Source of the DNA: an uncultured Roseburia sp.
Lineage (GTDB): Bacteria > Bacillota > Clostridia > Lachnospirales > Lachnospiraceae
Direction of reading: 5' to 3'
Length of the DNA: 64,000 bases
NCBI GenBank assembly: GCA_934309475.1
Contig: CAKRDK010000010.1
Span: 1 to 64,000 of the forward strand
Positions 19,388 to 28,898 of this stretch are shown here, one piece after another. The notes beneath the pieces were generated by a model. It did not search any database, had not been told where the DNA came from, and was given only the letters and a program-made list of their open reading frames with translations. Every line of letters begins with the position of its first letter. Positions within the stretch are counted from its first letter, which is position 1. Made by a program: the position numbers and the translations under genes.

Positions 19388-19930
19388 TTATGAAATCTGT
19401 CTGCTCTCCTCCACCGGAGTGTCGCGGAACACAGCGATATGTTTCATAAGCATAGGAATGACTGCCACATAGACAATCGATGTCACGATACCGGAAAGGT
19501 AACGCCATACAATCATGCCAAATACATATGCAAATGAGTAGTAGCCATAAATCTTGCTGTCAATATACATAACTGCCGTATTCATTGTTGTAACTACAAG
19601 CGCACTTAAAATTGTAATAAATGTCATTTGTTTTACATTCAGTTTGAAGTTTTTGTGCTTCGCATATGCTCCAATCATAAGTCCCTTCACACCTGCCGGA
19701 AGAATCCAGAGGATTGTCGTCGGTGTCAGGCCGTATTTTAACATCTGGTTCAGGAAACTTCCAATCAGACCGATTTCAAGACCGGCAGACGGACCAAACA
19801 GCATCGCTCCGATGACAATCGGAAGACCGGACACCGTGATTACCATGTTTCCAAGGTTAATGGATACATAGCACAGCACAACATGCATTGCAATAAACAA
19901 TGCATTCAACACTAATTTTTTTGTTTTCAT
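19388..19930 (-). CDS. folT: ECF transporter S component, folate-specific
   Basis: A 180-residue membrane-embedded substrate-binding subunit of an energy-coupling-factor importer, with about six helices. The N-terminal KKLVLNALFIAMHVVLCY and later GLPIVIGAMLFGPSAGLEIG fit S components. The folate assignment rests on the tetrahydrofolate riboswitch directly upstream plus family resemblance to FolT. The EcfA/EcfT module is not in this window, as expected for group II systems. ATG 19930 is preceded by AAAGGAG, which is the very site sequestered by the riboswitch. Confidence 0.88.
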   Translation of the reverse strand: MKTKKLVLNALFIAMHVVLCYVSINLGNMVITVSGLPIVIGAMLFGPSAGLEIGLIGSFLNQMLKYGLTPTTILWILPAGVKGLMIGAYAKHKNFKLNVKQMTFITILSALVVTTMNTAVMYIDSKIYGYYSFAYVFGMIVWRYLSGIVTSIVYVAVIPMLMKHIAVFRDTPVEESRQIS

Positions 19931-19938
19931 AGAAAAAA

Positions 19939-20106
19939 CTCCTTTCATCTGGCATTTTGCCACATAAAAGGAGATTCCTCATCTTATCTTAAATGTGGCA
20001 GCGGGATGCAACTAATGCACAGCGCATTACAATTCCTTGTAACACTTCGTCCGGTGAACAACTCCCCGTCTCACCGGCACGTGACTCACAATAGCTTACT
20101 CTGCCA
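19939..20106 (-). promoter_or_regulatory. THF (folT) riboswitch with SD-sequestering platform
   Basis: Read on the minus strand, P1 is TGGCAG (20101-20106) pairing with CTGCCA (19996-20001). Between them are GAGTA, GTGCCGGTGAG, GTTGTTCACCGGACGAAG and GTTGCATCCCGC, the conserved parts of the tetrahydrofolate aptamer. Downstream, CTCCTTT (19967-19973) can pair with the folT SD AAAGGAG (19939-19945), helped by a TGGC/GCCA stem. The P1 3' strand TGCCACAT (19993-20000) is complementary over 8 bases to ATGTGGCA (19958-19965), giving an anti-sequestor. Ligand binding should therefore turn translation off. Confidence 0.9.
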
Positions 20107-20166
20107 TTTTTTGCTATTTGCTTGTAACAGGGCTAATGCTAACACAACTCATCCTTCATTGCAACC

Positions 20167-21531
20167 CTATTCATGATATTCTTTTCGTTTCAATTCCTGC
20201 CATACCATAATCGTTCCGACTATAGCCGCCATTAAATCGGCAATCGGTCCGGCATACATAATACCGTCGATTCCCAGAAACAGCGGAAAGATGACCAGAA
20301 ATGGCAGCAGGAAAATAATCTGTCTCGTCAGAGACAGCCAGATACCACGCTTCGGTTTTCCAATCGCCGTAAAAAAGTTCGACGAAATCGGCTGCATAAA
20401 GTTTACAAACGTAAAGAATAAAAATACTTTAAAATACTGGATTGCGAAGCGGTAATATTCCTCGGAACCCTGTCCGAAAATAGAAATAATCTGTCTCGGC
20501 GCAAACTGGAACAGGCAGAATGCAAGTACCGACATGATGATTCCACAAGTAATCGCCTGCAGATATGCCTTCTTGACTCTCGCATAGCGTCTGGCACCAT
20601 AGTTGAAGCTGACAATCGGCTGCAATCCCTGCGAAATACCGATGATAAAGGACATAAAAAGCATATTTACCTTGGAAATAATTCCTGCACACGCAATCGG
20701 TATCGCCTCACCATACACGGAAAGTCCTCCGTAATATTTCAATGACTTATTCATCACAATCTGGACAATCATCATGGAAATCTGATTCGTACACGGCGCC
20801 GCCCCCAAAGAAGCGATTCGCTCCACCTGCTCTTTGTGGATGACGAGGTGTTCTTTTCGGATGGTCACGGTCTTGCAGTGCGATAAAAACCAGATGACAA
20901 GTGCGCCGGAAATCACCTGACCGATTACAGTCGCATACGCTGCGCCCGCCATGCCAAGTCCAAGCCCGAACACGAATACCGCATCTAAAATCGTGTTAAT
21001 CACCGCACCAATCAGGTTGCAGACCATCGTAATTTCCGGTCTGCCGTCCGCACGGATTAAGTGTCCGCCACCCGTGGTCAGTATCAGGAACGGAAATCCA
21101 ACGGATACGATTCTGGTATAAGTCTTTGCATACTCTAACACATTTTCCGGAGAACCGAAAAAGCACAGCATCGGCTCTAAAAAAATCTGGGTAATCAGGC
21201 ATAATACGAGTCCACATGTAAAAAGCAATACGGCTGCATTCCCAAGATAGTAGACCGCTTTTTCCTTCTCTCCTTTTCCCAGTGCAATATTAAAGCAGGA
21301 TGCACCACCGATACCAAACAGGAGTGCAATCGCTACACAGGAAATAGACAGCGGGAACGAAATATTCGTTGCTGCATTACCGAGTTCTCCAACGCTTCTT
21401 CCTATGAAGAACTGGTCAATTATATTATACAGCGAGCCAACCAGCATGGCGACCATGCTCGGTATCGCAAACTGACGCAGCAGCTTCCCCGTCTTCTCTA
21501 CTCCTAACGGATTATTTTCTCTGTTGTTCAT
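20167..21531 (-). CDS. MATE family efflux transporter
   Basis: A 454-residue exporter with 12 hydrophobic helices arranged as two MATE repeats. The N-terminal MVAMLVGSLYNIIDQFFIGR and mid-protein IGISQGLQPIVSFNYGARRY are typical of the DinF/NorM-like bacterial group. It probably exports cationic compounds using a sodium or proton gradient; the substrate is unknown. I start it at MNNREN (21531); the Shine-Dalgarno sequence is weak, so the exact start is uncertain. Confidence 0.88.
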   Translation of the reverse strand: MNNRENNPLGVEKTGKLLRQFAIPSMVAMLVGSLYNIIDQFFIGRSVGELGNAATNISFPLSISCVAIALLFGIGGASCFNIALGKGEKEKAVYYLGNAAVLLFTCGLVLCLITQIFLEPMLCFFGSPENVLEYAKTYTRIVSVGFPFLILTTGGGHLIRADGRPEITMVCNLIGAVINTILDAVFVFGLGLGMAGAAYATVIGQVISGALVIWFLSHCKTVTIRKEHLVIHKEQVERIASLGAAPCTNQISMMIVQIVMNKSLKYYGGLSVYGEAIPIACAGIISKVNMLFMSFIIGISQGLQPIVSFNYGARRYARVKKAYLQAITCGIIMSVLAFCLFQFAPRQIISIFGQGSEEYYRFAIQYFKVFLFFTFVNFMQPISSNFFTAIGKPKRGIWLSLTRQIIFLLPFLVIFPLFLGIDGIMYAGPIADLMAAIVGTIMVWQELKRKEYHE

Positions 21532-21674
21532 TTCATCACCAATCTCTTTCTTATCATTGTGCACAAGAGAACAATTCCTCATTCACTTGTATACAGGCTT
21601 TACTTATTATAGGCAAGAATCTGACATTTTGCAAAGGATTTGTCAAAAAGAATCCTGTTCAAAGCGATTTTGGT

Positions 21675-21705
21675 GCAAAAAAACCGGGCGCTTACGCACC
21701 CGGTT
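21675..21705 (-). terminator. Terminator of the two-component operon
   Basis: Minus-strand AACCGGGTGC-GTAA-GCGCCCGGTT (21682-21705, one mismatch) followed by TTTTTTT. It closes the response regulator/histidine kinase operon. Confidence 0.9.
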
Positions 21706-21729
21706 ATTGAAATTACACATATAGTTGTT

Positions 21730-24294
21730 CTATAGATTTTCCGGTGTCGGATTCGTTGGCTCTTGCTGCTGCACCGGTCCCTGCACCTGCGGGAATGTCA
21801 GTACAACCTTAAACAAATCGCCGTCTACCATCAGTTCAAAGCGCCCCTTCATAAGCTCTGTCAGATTCTGCGCAATGTTTAATCCAAGTCCGTTTCCCTC
21901 TGTATTTCTGGAACTGTCACCGCGCACGAAACGCTCCATCAGTTCCTCACTTGAGATATTTAACGGATATTTGGATGTATTGCGGAACGTGATGGTGACA
22001 CTTCCGTTCACTGCCTCCAGATTAATGTAGACACGTGTTCCCGGCTGTGCATATTTGCAGATGTTGTTCATCAGGTTGTCAATGACACGCCAGAAATGTC
22101 TTCCGTCCGCCATGATATAAACCGGCACCTCCGGTCTTTGAATGATGAGGTCTAAATCTGCTGCCTCCGTCCGCTCGCCAAACTCTCCGACTGTCTGTAC
22201 CAGAAAGACACCCGCTTCACAAAGTTCCATGGTAACACTTAAGTTACCGGTTGATGCTTTCGATGCTTCCATCAGGTCTTCAATCAGTTTTTTCAGACGT
22301 GCCGACTGACGGTCAAGCACTTCTAAATATTCCTCTGCCGTCTCGTTGTGCAAGTCTTCTTTTTCCAGTAAATCCACATAATTGATAATGGATGTCAGCG
22401 GTGTCTTGATGTCGTGCGAGACATTTGTAATTAATTCTGTCTTGAAACGTTCGCTCTTCATGCGCGCATCTACCGCTTTGGTAATACCATCTCCAATGTT
22501 GTTGAGGTTCTCACCGTGCTCCTTGAAATCAGGGAACATCCTACGTGTATCCACTTTATATTCCGCATCCCCGGAAGCAATGTGTCTTCCTGCATCCTGC
22601 AATTTCCGCAGCTCTACAACCACTTTTAGCAGGAAAAGTGCAAGCAGGATTTTTTCCACAAACCACAGGAAAAGATGTGCGCCGAGCGCATATTGCGTTA
22701 CCAGAATGAAAAAGAATTCCAAAAATGATATTCCCACAAATATCAAAACGGCTTTCCACGCTAACGGAACTGCGGTCAGTGTTTTTTTGATTACACGGAT
22801 AATGCCAGAACATATCTTTGCAATTACGGTATTTTGCCACCATTTTCCATGCTTCACACGGACTGCCAGGCTCAAGAGACATTCGATACCGAAAAGCTCC
22901 AACACCAGAAGAAGTCCCATAAAAATGATTACAAAGAAGATGCTCTCTCCAAGATGATAGCTGACCTCTATGGCTGCACCAAGCAGAAATCCTCCTGCCA
23001 ATAATGCCAGCACCGCATAGACATCCGCCGGAATCTTATCCATCCAGGTAAGCACAATCTCATCCGTTCCCTTGCGGTGTCCTGCTGCCTGAATCAAAAA
23101 GATAAGACCTCCCAAAAATACCACAAGTGATAACGCCGCAATCACAAAGACCACATAGCGGGCTGCATATGCATTTCCCATCACAATCTTTGCCTTTACG
23201 AACAAATCTCCGTCCGACCAGTTACCCTCATTTATCAGTTTTCCCCTTGGCATTAAGGCAATCACGGTATAATTTTCTACTACCTCGCTGGAGGCGACAC
23301 TGAGATAGCTTTCAGAATATACACCGTATTTTTCATCCGATGTGGAAGTAGCCCCCGCTGAAAAATAGACCGGTGTAATGCTGTCCCTAAAGTCATAGGT
23401 ATAACCATCTAAGGTAACCTCTGTCCAATTCTCATATCCGAGTGCCGTTCCATCCAGTTCGTTCAGACTGACATTCCCTTTTCGAATGATATCTTTCACC
23501 AGTTCGTCTACGCTGACATCCGCTGTAATCTGCTCATCCGGAATCGCTTCTTCTGTACTTGCCACTTCGTCTGTAGCAGTCGTCTCTTCTGCTATTGTGT
23601 AGCTTTCATCTGCTGCAGTCTCCTCCGTCGGGTAATTCTCATAGGAAACCTGCGCCTGATAATTCTGGCTCTTTTTCGAATAGGTCAGTTCTAAGACAAT
23701 CCTGCTGCCGTCCTCTTTTTCAACCGGAATCTCTATCTTTTTCGCCGGATAATACGTTCCGTCGCAGTCATAATAGAAAATTCCACTCTGCATTTCATAG
23801 ACTCGTTTATCAATATAGTTGTATTCATTATCCCCGTCGTTCTGGTAATAATAATTGATATCCCAGATAGAATCGCCGTAGGTGAATGTAGTACTGTCTG
23901 TAATCGCAAAGCTGTATTCCCAATAATCCCCTTTTTCTACCTTGTCGGTAAAGTTACGCTGTTCATAACTTTTCTCATCATTTAAATCATACTCAGACAG
24001 CGCGGTATCCGATGTTTTCAAGATACCGTATGAAAAATTGGTACCCTCAAAATAGTTCGCATTACTGTCCGCATCGTCCTGCTCCGTTTCCCGGTACTGC
24101 ATGGCACGATATGCATAGCGTTCCGCTATCGTTTTATAAAATGATTGCACTGCCTCTTCTTGGGTGCTGTTATAAACACCTGCTTCCTCACAGGCAATCG
24201 CGGCGATTGCAGAGCCCATAAATGTAAAACTGCTGATTACAATGAGAACCCATGCCGCTATTTTGGCTCCTGCCGAGCCCTTCCACTTGTTCAT
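21730..24294 (-). CDS. Membrane sensor histidine kinase
   Basis: An 854-residue sensor kinase. TM1 (about 10-33) is followed by a large extracytoplasmic domain (about 35-370) rich in Tyr, Asp and Glu, four or more helices (about 378-570), a short linker, HisKA with phospho-acceptor in ITNVSHDIKTPLTSI, and HATPase_c with the N box DNLMNNICKYA and G boxes RNTEGNGLGLNIAQ. The external domain does not match a sensor family I know. It lies 14 bases after its response regulator. The signal is unknown; an envelope cue is possible given the size. Confidence 0.9.
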   Translation of the reverse strand: MNKWKGSAGAKIAAWVLIVISSFTFMGSAIAAIACEEAGVYNSTQEEAVQSFYKTIAERYAYRAMQYRETEQDDADSNANYFEGTNFSYGILKTSDTALSEYDLNDEKSYEQRNFTDKVEKGDYWEYSFAITDSTTFTYGDSIWDINYYYQNDGDNEYNYIDKRVYEMQSGIFYYDCDGTYYPAKKIEIPVEKEDGSRIVLELTYSKKSQNYQAQVSYENYPTEETAADESYTIAEETTATDEVASTEEAIPDEQITADVSVDELVKDIIRKGNVSLNELDGTALGYENWTEVTLDGYTYDFRDSITPVYFSAGATSTSDEKYGVYSESYLSVASSEVVENYTVIALMPRGKLINEGNWSDGDLFVKAKIVMGNAYAARYVVFVIAALSLVVFLGGLIFLIQAAGHRKGTDEIVLTWMDKIPADVYAVLALLAGGFLLGAAIEVSYHLGESIFFVIIFMGLLLVLELFGIECLLSLAVRVKHGKWWQNTVIAKICSGIIRVIKKTLTAVPLAWKAVLIFVGISFLEFFFILVTQYALGAHLFLWFVEKILLALFLLKVVVELRKLQDAGRHIASGDAEYKVDTRRMFPDFKEHGENLNNIGDGITKAVDARMKSERFKTELITNVSHDIKTPLTSIINYVDLLEKEDLHNETAEEYLEVLDRQSARLKKLIEDLMEASKASTGNLSVTMELCEAGVFLVQTVGEFGERTEAADLDLIIQRPEVPVYIMADGRHFWRVIDNLMNNICKYAQPGTRVYINLEAVNGSVTITFRNTSKYPLNISSEELMERFVRGDSSRNTEGNGLGLNIAQNLTELMKGRFELMVDGDLFKVVLTFPQVQGPVQQQEPTNPTPENL

Positions 24295-24308
24295 AGATTA
24301 CTCCTTTT

Positions 24309-24995
24309 CTATGCTTCCATTTTGTAACCGCGTCCCCAGACAACTTTTAAGTAGCGTGGTTCTGCCGGATTGTACTCCACCTTTTCACGCAGATGTCTGA
24401 TATGTACCGCAACGGTATTCTCGGTGCCGTAAGGATTATCTTTCCACACTTTTTCGTAAATCTGATTCGGAGAAAAAACCTGCCCCGGATGTTCCATCAG
24501 TAATTTTAAAATGTCATATTCCGTTCTTGTCACCGGAACTTTCTCTCCGTCAAGTGTCACTTCTTTCGTCTTGTCATCTAATTCAATTCCTCCGATTACC
24601 AGTGTATCTTTCTGGACGCTTCCTCCGCCAAGCTGCATGTAGCGGCGCAGCTGGGACTTCACCCTCGCCTGCAATTCCACCGGATTAAACGGTTTCGTCA
24701 CATAGTCATCTGCACCCACGGTAAGCCCTAACACTTTGTCCGTGTCCTCGCTCTTTGCCGTCAGAAGAATCACCGGCACATTGCTTTTCTCGCGAATCTT
24801 GACCATCGCTGAAATGCCGTTCATCTGTGGCATCATCACATCCATCAGTACAAGATGAATATCCTGCTCTTCTATGATTTCGAGTGCTTCGTTTCCATTG
24901 TAGGCCTCAAATACCTGATAACCATCCGCCTGTAAATAAATACTTAACGCAGATACGATATCCTTTTCGTCATCACATACCAATATGTTGTACAT
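24309..24995 (-). CDS. OmpR/PhoB family response regulator
   Basis: A 228-residue regulator. The receiver domain (1-115) starts YNILVCDDEKDI, has the phospho-acceptor Asp in LVLMDVMMPQMNG, and the conserved Lys in DDYVTKPF. The winged-helix effector (about 130-228) includes RTEYDILKLLMEHPGQVFS and TVAVHIRHLREKVEYNP. GGGAG lies 11 bases before ATG 24995. The frame is open to 25115 but that extension runs through the previous gene's terminator, so the shorter start is correct. Confidence 0.94.
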   Translation of the reverse strand: MYNILVCDDEKDIVSALSIYLQADGYQVFEAYNGNEALEIIEEQDIHLVLMDVMMPQMNGISAMVKIREKSNVPVILLTAKSEDTDKVLGLTVGADDYVTKPFNPVELQARVKSQLRRYMQLGGGSVQKDTLVIGGIELDDKTKEVTLDGEKVPVTRTEYDILKLLMEHPGQVFSPNQIYEKVWKDNPYGTENTVAVHIRHLREKVEYNPAEPRYLKVVWGRGYKMEA

Positions 24996-25073
24996 TTTCT
25001 TAACGCTCCCATTCTTCGAAGTTTCTTTATGCATAAAGTTCGCACCGCCGGAATCTCTTTTTTTCTTTTGCCA

Positions 25074-25127
25074 TAAAAAAATTCCGCTACCAGTGCTATG
25101 AATCATCATATACACATTGTAGCGGAA
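25074..25127 (-). terminator. Terminator of the DEAD-box helicase gene
   Basis: TTCCGCTAC (25082-25090) and GTAGCGGAA (25119-25127) form a perfect 9-pair stem, with TTTTTTT after it on the minus strand. It also separates the helicase from the response regulator. Confidence 0.85.
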
Positions 25128-25179
25128 CTTTTATGAACTTCCAATATGCAAACTTATTAAGATTTGATGAAGTTACTGC

Positions 25180-26766
25180 TTATTTCTGGTTCGCCGGCTC
25201 CATGTTGACAGCGCGTCCCTTAATCTTGGCATTCTTCATTGCCTGTAAAACTTCTTTTCCATATTCCTTCGGAACTTCGACAAATGTATACTTGTCATAC
25301 ATGTCGATGGCTCCGACTAATTTTCCCGGCATGCCGGACTCTCCGGCGATTGCGCCTAAGATGTCGCCCGGTTTGATACGGTCTCTTTTTCCGATGTTGA
25401 TGAAGAGACGTACCATGCCCTCTTCTTCTGCACCGGTATTGTCAAAGTCAAAATCTTCTGCTTTTTCCACAGATACCTGAATACCGCCGGTTGCCTGTTT
25501 TAAAAATGCTGCTGCAATATCCATTGCCGTGTAGTCAGAGTTGTTCACCTGCTCTTCGATAATATCAATCATGCGGTTTAAATCTTCTTCTTCAATGATT
25601 CGGCTGATTTCGTTTAAGACATTTTCTGCCTTTACATTGGCAACATCCGTAGTAGACGGTATCGGCTGTGCCAGAATCTTGGTCTTACAGTAGCGCTGAA
25701 TGTCTTTTAATTTATATACTTCTTTTCCTTTTACAAATGTAAATGCACGTCCTGTTCTTCCCGCACGTCCTGTTCTTCCGATACGGTGTACATAATATTC
25801 ATCATCCTGCGGAATGTCATAATTGAAGACGGCTTCGATATCATCCACGTCGATTCCGCGTGCTGCAACGTCTGTCGCAATCAGGATTTCTGTCTTTCCT
25901 GTACGGAATTTCTTCATGACACGGTCACGCTGTGCCTGCTTCATGTCACCGTGAAGTCCTTCTGCAAAATAGCCGCGTCCCTGCAATTCGGTTGCAAGTT
26001 CATCTACCATTTTCTTCGTGTTACAGAAGACAACCGAAAGCTTCGGATTATAGTAATCAAGCAGGCGTGTCAACACGTCTAACTTGTCTTTTCTCTTTAC
26101 ATCATAGTAATACTGCTCAATCTTTGGAACCGTCAGTTCTTTCTTGATAACCTTAATGGTCACGGTATCATGCTGGTATTTTCTTGTAATCTCTAAGATT
26201 GGTTTTGGCATGGTTGCAGAGAAAAGAACCGTCTGACGGTTTTCTTCCGGAATATACTCTAAAATAGTCTCGATATCCTCACGGAATCCCATATTTAACA
26301 TTTCATCTGCTTCGTCTAATACAATCGTATTCACAAAATCACAACGGATTGTCTTTCTGCGAAGGTGATCCATGATTCGTCCCGGTGTACCGATGATAAT
26401 CTGTGCACCACTCTTTAAGGAACGGATCTGTTTGCTGATTTCCTGGCCTCCGTAAACCGGAAGGACTTTTACACCATGCATATATTTTGCAAGTTTGCGG
26501 ATTTCCTCTGCGGACTGGATTGCAAGCTCTCTTGTCGGAGACAATACAATGACCTGTGTCTTTTTATTGGATGGGTCCACTTTCTGCAAAATCGGAATAC
26601 CAAATGCAGCCGTCTTACCGGTTCCGGTCTGTGCCTGTCCAATTACATCTACTCCGGACATCACAACCGGAATTGCCTGTGCCTGAATCGGACTTGCCTC
26701 TTCAAATCCCATGTCTTCTACTGCTCTTAATATTTCCGGATATAATTCTAATTCTTCAAATTTCAC
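25180..26766 (-). CDS. DEAD-box RNA helicase
   Basis: A 528-residue ATP-dependent RNA helicase of the CshA/DeaD type. Motifs in order: Q motif (SPIQAQAIP), I AQTGTGKT, II DEAD, III SAT, then the C-terminal helicase domain with ATDVAARGIDVDD and HRIGRTGRAGR, and a DbpA-type RNA-binding domain near the C-terminus (about 440-510). I prefer GTG 26766 as start, because GGAG sits 6 bases upstream; the ATG 12 bases earlier has no clear ribosome site. A consensus promoter gives a leader of about 130 bases, as in cold-induced helicases. Confidence 0.93.
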   Translation of the reverse strand: MKFEELELYPEILRAVEDMGFEEASPIQAQAIPVVMSGVDVIGQAQTGTGKTAAFGIPILQKVDPSNKKTQVIVLSPTRELAIQSAEEIRKLAKYMHGVKVLPVYGGQEISKQIRSLKSGAQIIIGTPGRIMDHLRRKTIRCDFVNTIVLDEADEMLNMGFREDIETILEYIPEENRQTVLFSATMPKPILEITRKYQHDTVTIKVIKKELTVPKIEQYYYDVKRKDKLDVLTRLLDYYNPKLSVVFCNTKKMVDELATELQGRGYFAEGLHGDMKQAQRDRVMKKFRTGKTEILIATDVAARGIDVDDIEAVFNYDIPQDDEYYVHRIGRTGRAGRTGRAFTFVKGKEVYKLKDIQRYCKTKILAQPIPSTTDVANVKAENVLNEISRIIEEEDLNRMIDIIEEQVNNSDYTAMDIAAAFLKQATGGIQVSVEKAEDFDFDNTGAEEEGMVRLFINIGKRDRIKPGDILGAIAGESGMPGKLVGAIDMYDKYTFVEVPKEYGKEVLQAMKNAKIKGRAVNMEPANQK

Positions 26767-26906
26767 GTTATTCTCCATTTCTGTGTTTTTTACCGCTGTT
26801 CGCGTAAACAAAACGAAAGGACGCTACTTTCTTCGCGCCCTCCGATTACATTACCTGTTATCCTATGCACTGTCTGCATGTTCTGCCCTAGACAGCACAA
26901 TGACAT

Positions 26907-26936
26907 ATTATAATACCTGATTTCCTTCATTGTCAA
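26907..26936 (-). promoter_or_regulatory. Promoter of the DEAD-box helicase gene
   Basis: Minus-strand TTGACA (26931-26936), an 18-base spacer and TATAAT (26907-26912). Transcription would begin near 26900, leaving a long 5' untranslated leader. The rest of the 26767-27131 gap contains an 8-base inverted repeat (CTCCGGAA/TTCCGGAG, 26966-26983) without a T tract and otherwise nothing I can identify. Confidence 0.85.
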
Positions 26937-27131
26937 GCCATTTCTTTGACATGCATCGCTATGTACTCCGGAAGTTTCCGGAGCGTTGTTCCTGTTTTGC
27001 CAAAGAACTTATAAAAAGCAATCGATTAGTTGGTACTTCACTCAAATTTCCCGTTTCCTGCCACTTCCTTTGTTGAATTGTGTTGTGTTTCGATTGCGGA
27101 TTGTCGGCTTTCCTATCTACTTTTATTGTAT

Positions 27132-28778
27132 TCAGCTTCTCGAATCCGGTTCCAATTCTATGCTTTTTACATCATCTCTTGCATCCAGTCCGCCGATGTA
27201 AACGCTGTTACGGCTTTTTTTCTTGCCCTTATACAGCATAATGTCCGCCACGTGCAGATAATCCCACGTCTTTGTCGCCTCTGTAGGGACACCCCAGCAA
27301 ATTCCCTGCGAAATCGTTACCGTGGAGGATACCAGAGAATATTTATGCTCTATCCTTAAGTTTATGATACGTTCACGCAGATTCTGTGCCTGCTCTAGCA
27401 CTTCCTCCCGCGACATATTGCAGTAGACAATGACAAACTCATCACCGCCATACCGCGCGCAGAGAATCTTCTCGCTCTGCATCACCTTTAATTCTTCCGC
27501 TATGCTGGTGATACAGATATCGCCCGCCTGGTGTCCGTAATTATCATTGTACTGCTTAAAGTAGTCAATATCTAAAATCTCCACCGCTAAGGACGTACCG
27601 CTGTAGAACATATTCTGCAGGCTCTCTTCCATATGCCCGTTCAAACGGAATCGGTTCGAAAGTCCTGTCAGGGCATCCGTCTCCGACTTCTTCTGCAGCG
27701 CCTCATTCGCTTCTTCCATCTCACGCCGCTTTTCATTTGCACGCTCTAAGGATCTTCTGACATCTAACATGTTGCCTATCATGTACTGGTTCTCTTTTTC
27801 CATGATTTCCGACATGCCAAAATAAAGTCCTGCCGCCTGCAGGTATTCCGCACTCTTGCGGTGTTTTCTGTAATAGCGGATTTTGAGTGCCACTAGCTGA
27901 CGCTGCATATTGATAATCCCTGCCTGTCTCGTCAACTGGTCTAAAATATCAATCATATCCCAGAGCTCGTCATCTTTTTCAATCTCAAGCAGCAGCTCAC
28001 AATACTCACACATATCATCAAAAACATCCATAATTGGAATGTGCACATTCGCCACCTCATGAATATAGGCGATACACTCATCACGTCTCGCTTTTCTTCC
28101 CATCGTGTGATAAAGTCTTGCCTTAAATGCATGTGTGTAGAGAAGTTCTAACGGTTCCATGCCAACGGAACATTCTTTTTCCATGCGCTCCACGTACTCT
28201 AACGCTTTTGCCGGAAGGTTACGCAGCAGGTAGCATTTTGCAAAGTCATAATAGATTCCGTTCATATAAGCATAGTATCCCGGCAGCTCTTCCCGTCCGT
28301 GAATATAGTGGTATGCGCTCTCGATATAATGCTGTGCTTCACGATACTCGCCACAGCTCATATAAAGGCTTCCTATATTGATATTGATAATCGCCTCCAC
28401 GCGGACAAGCTGATATTTCCGGCAATAATTGAGTCCGGTCAAATAATAGTCCATCGCAATCGGCTGATTTCCTCTATTTACAGATGTAATTGCCATGATG
28501 TTATAAGCTCTCGCTACCAGTTCCCATTGTCCAGAACGAATCAGGTAAGTGAGCGCTCTCGTCATATATTTAAAAAGATTCTTCCCGTCGTTGAGCATAT
28601 AATATGTCTCTCCACAATGATAGCACGCAAAACCCAACAATCCGGTATCATTGGTATCCATGGCATATTTCTCAATACCCGCACACGCTTTCAGTGTCCG
28701 TTCTGCATCAATACCAAGATTTTTTTCTACGGTATCAATTAAGCCTAAAATTTCCTGGCTGTATTCTTTCTTTTCCAT
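27132..28778 (-). CDS. TPR-like protein with C-terminal diguanylate cyclase
   Basis: A 548-residue protein with no signal peptide or membrane helix. Residues 1-340 are helical and repeat-like, resembling tetratricopeptide arrays (for example ACYHCGETYYMLNDGK and ININIGSLYMSCGEYREAQ). A coiled linker (about 345-375) leads to a GGDEF domain starting DALTGLSNRFRLN, with the active site RYGGDEFVIVY. It should make cyclic di-GMP from GTP. The RxxD inhibitory site normally five residues before GGDEF is absent. Signal input is probably through protein binding by the repeats. Confidence 0.9.
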   Translation of the reverse strand: MEKKEYSQEILGLIDTVEKNLGIDAERTLKACAGIEKYAMDTNDTGLLGFACYHCGETYYMLNDGKNLFKYMTRALTYLIRSGQWELVARAYNIMAITSVNRGNQPIAMDYYLTGLNYCRKYQLVRVEAIININIGSLYMSCGEYREAQHYIESAYHYIHGREELPGYYAYMNGIYYDFAKCYLLRNLPAKALEYVERMEKECSVGMEPLELLYTHAFKARLYHTMGRKARRDECIAYIHEVANVHIPIMDVFDDMCEYCELLLEIEKDDELWDMIDILDQLTRQAGIINMQRQLVALKIRYYRKHRKSAEYLQAAGLYFGMSEIMEKENQYMIGNMLDVRRSLERANEKRREMEEANEALQKKSETDALTGLSNRFRLNGHMEESLQNMFYSGTSLAVEILDIDYFKQYNDNYGHQAGDICITSIAEELKVMQSEKILCARYGGDEFVIVYCNMSREEVLEQAQNLRERIINLRIEHKYSLVSSTVTISQGICWGVPTEATKTWDYLHVADIMLYKGKKKSRNSVYIGGLDARDDVKSIELEPDSRS

Positions 28779-28898
28779 ATCGGGATTCTCTTCCTAACTA
28801 ATTCATACTTTTTTCTCAACTAATAGCATCCGGCATCGAACGGTTCTTTCGACATCTACGTCATATTATAAGCGCAGAACCCCGATATTTCAAGAATT

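Noticed and set aside
26966..26983. Inverted repeat CTCCGGAA/TTCCGGAG as terminator of the GGDEF gene
   Set aside because: There is no T tract on either side and the loop is only two bases; its role is unclear.
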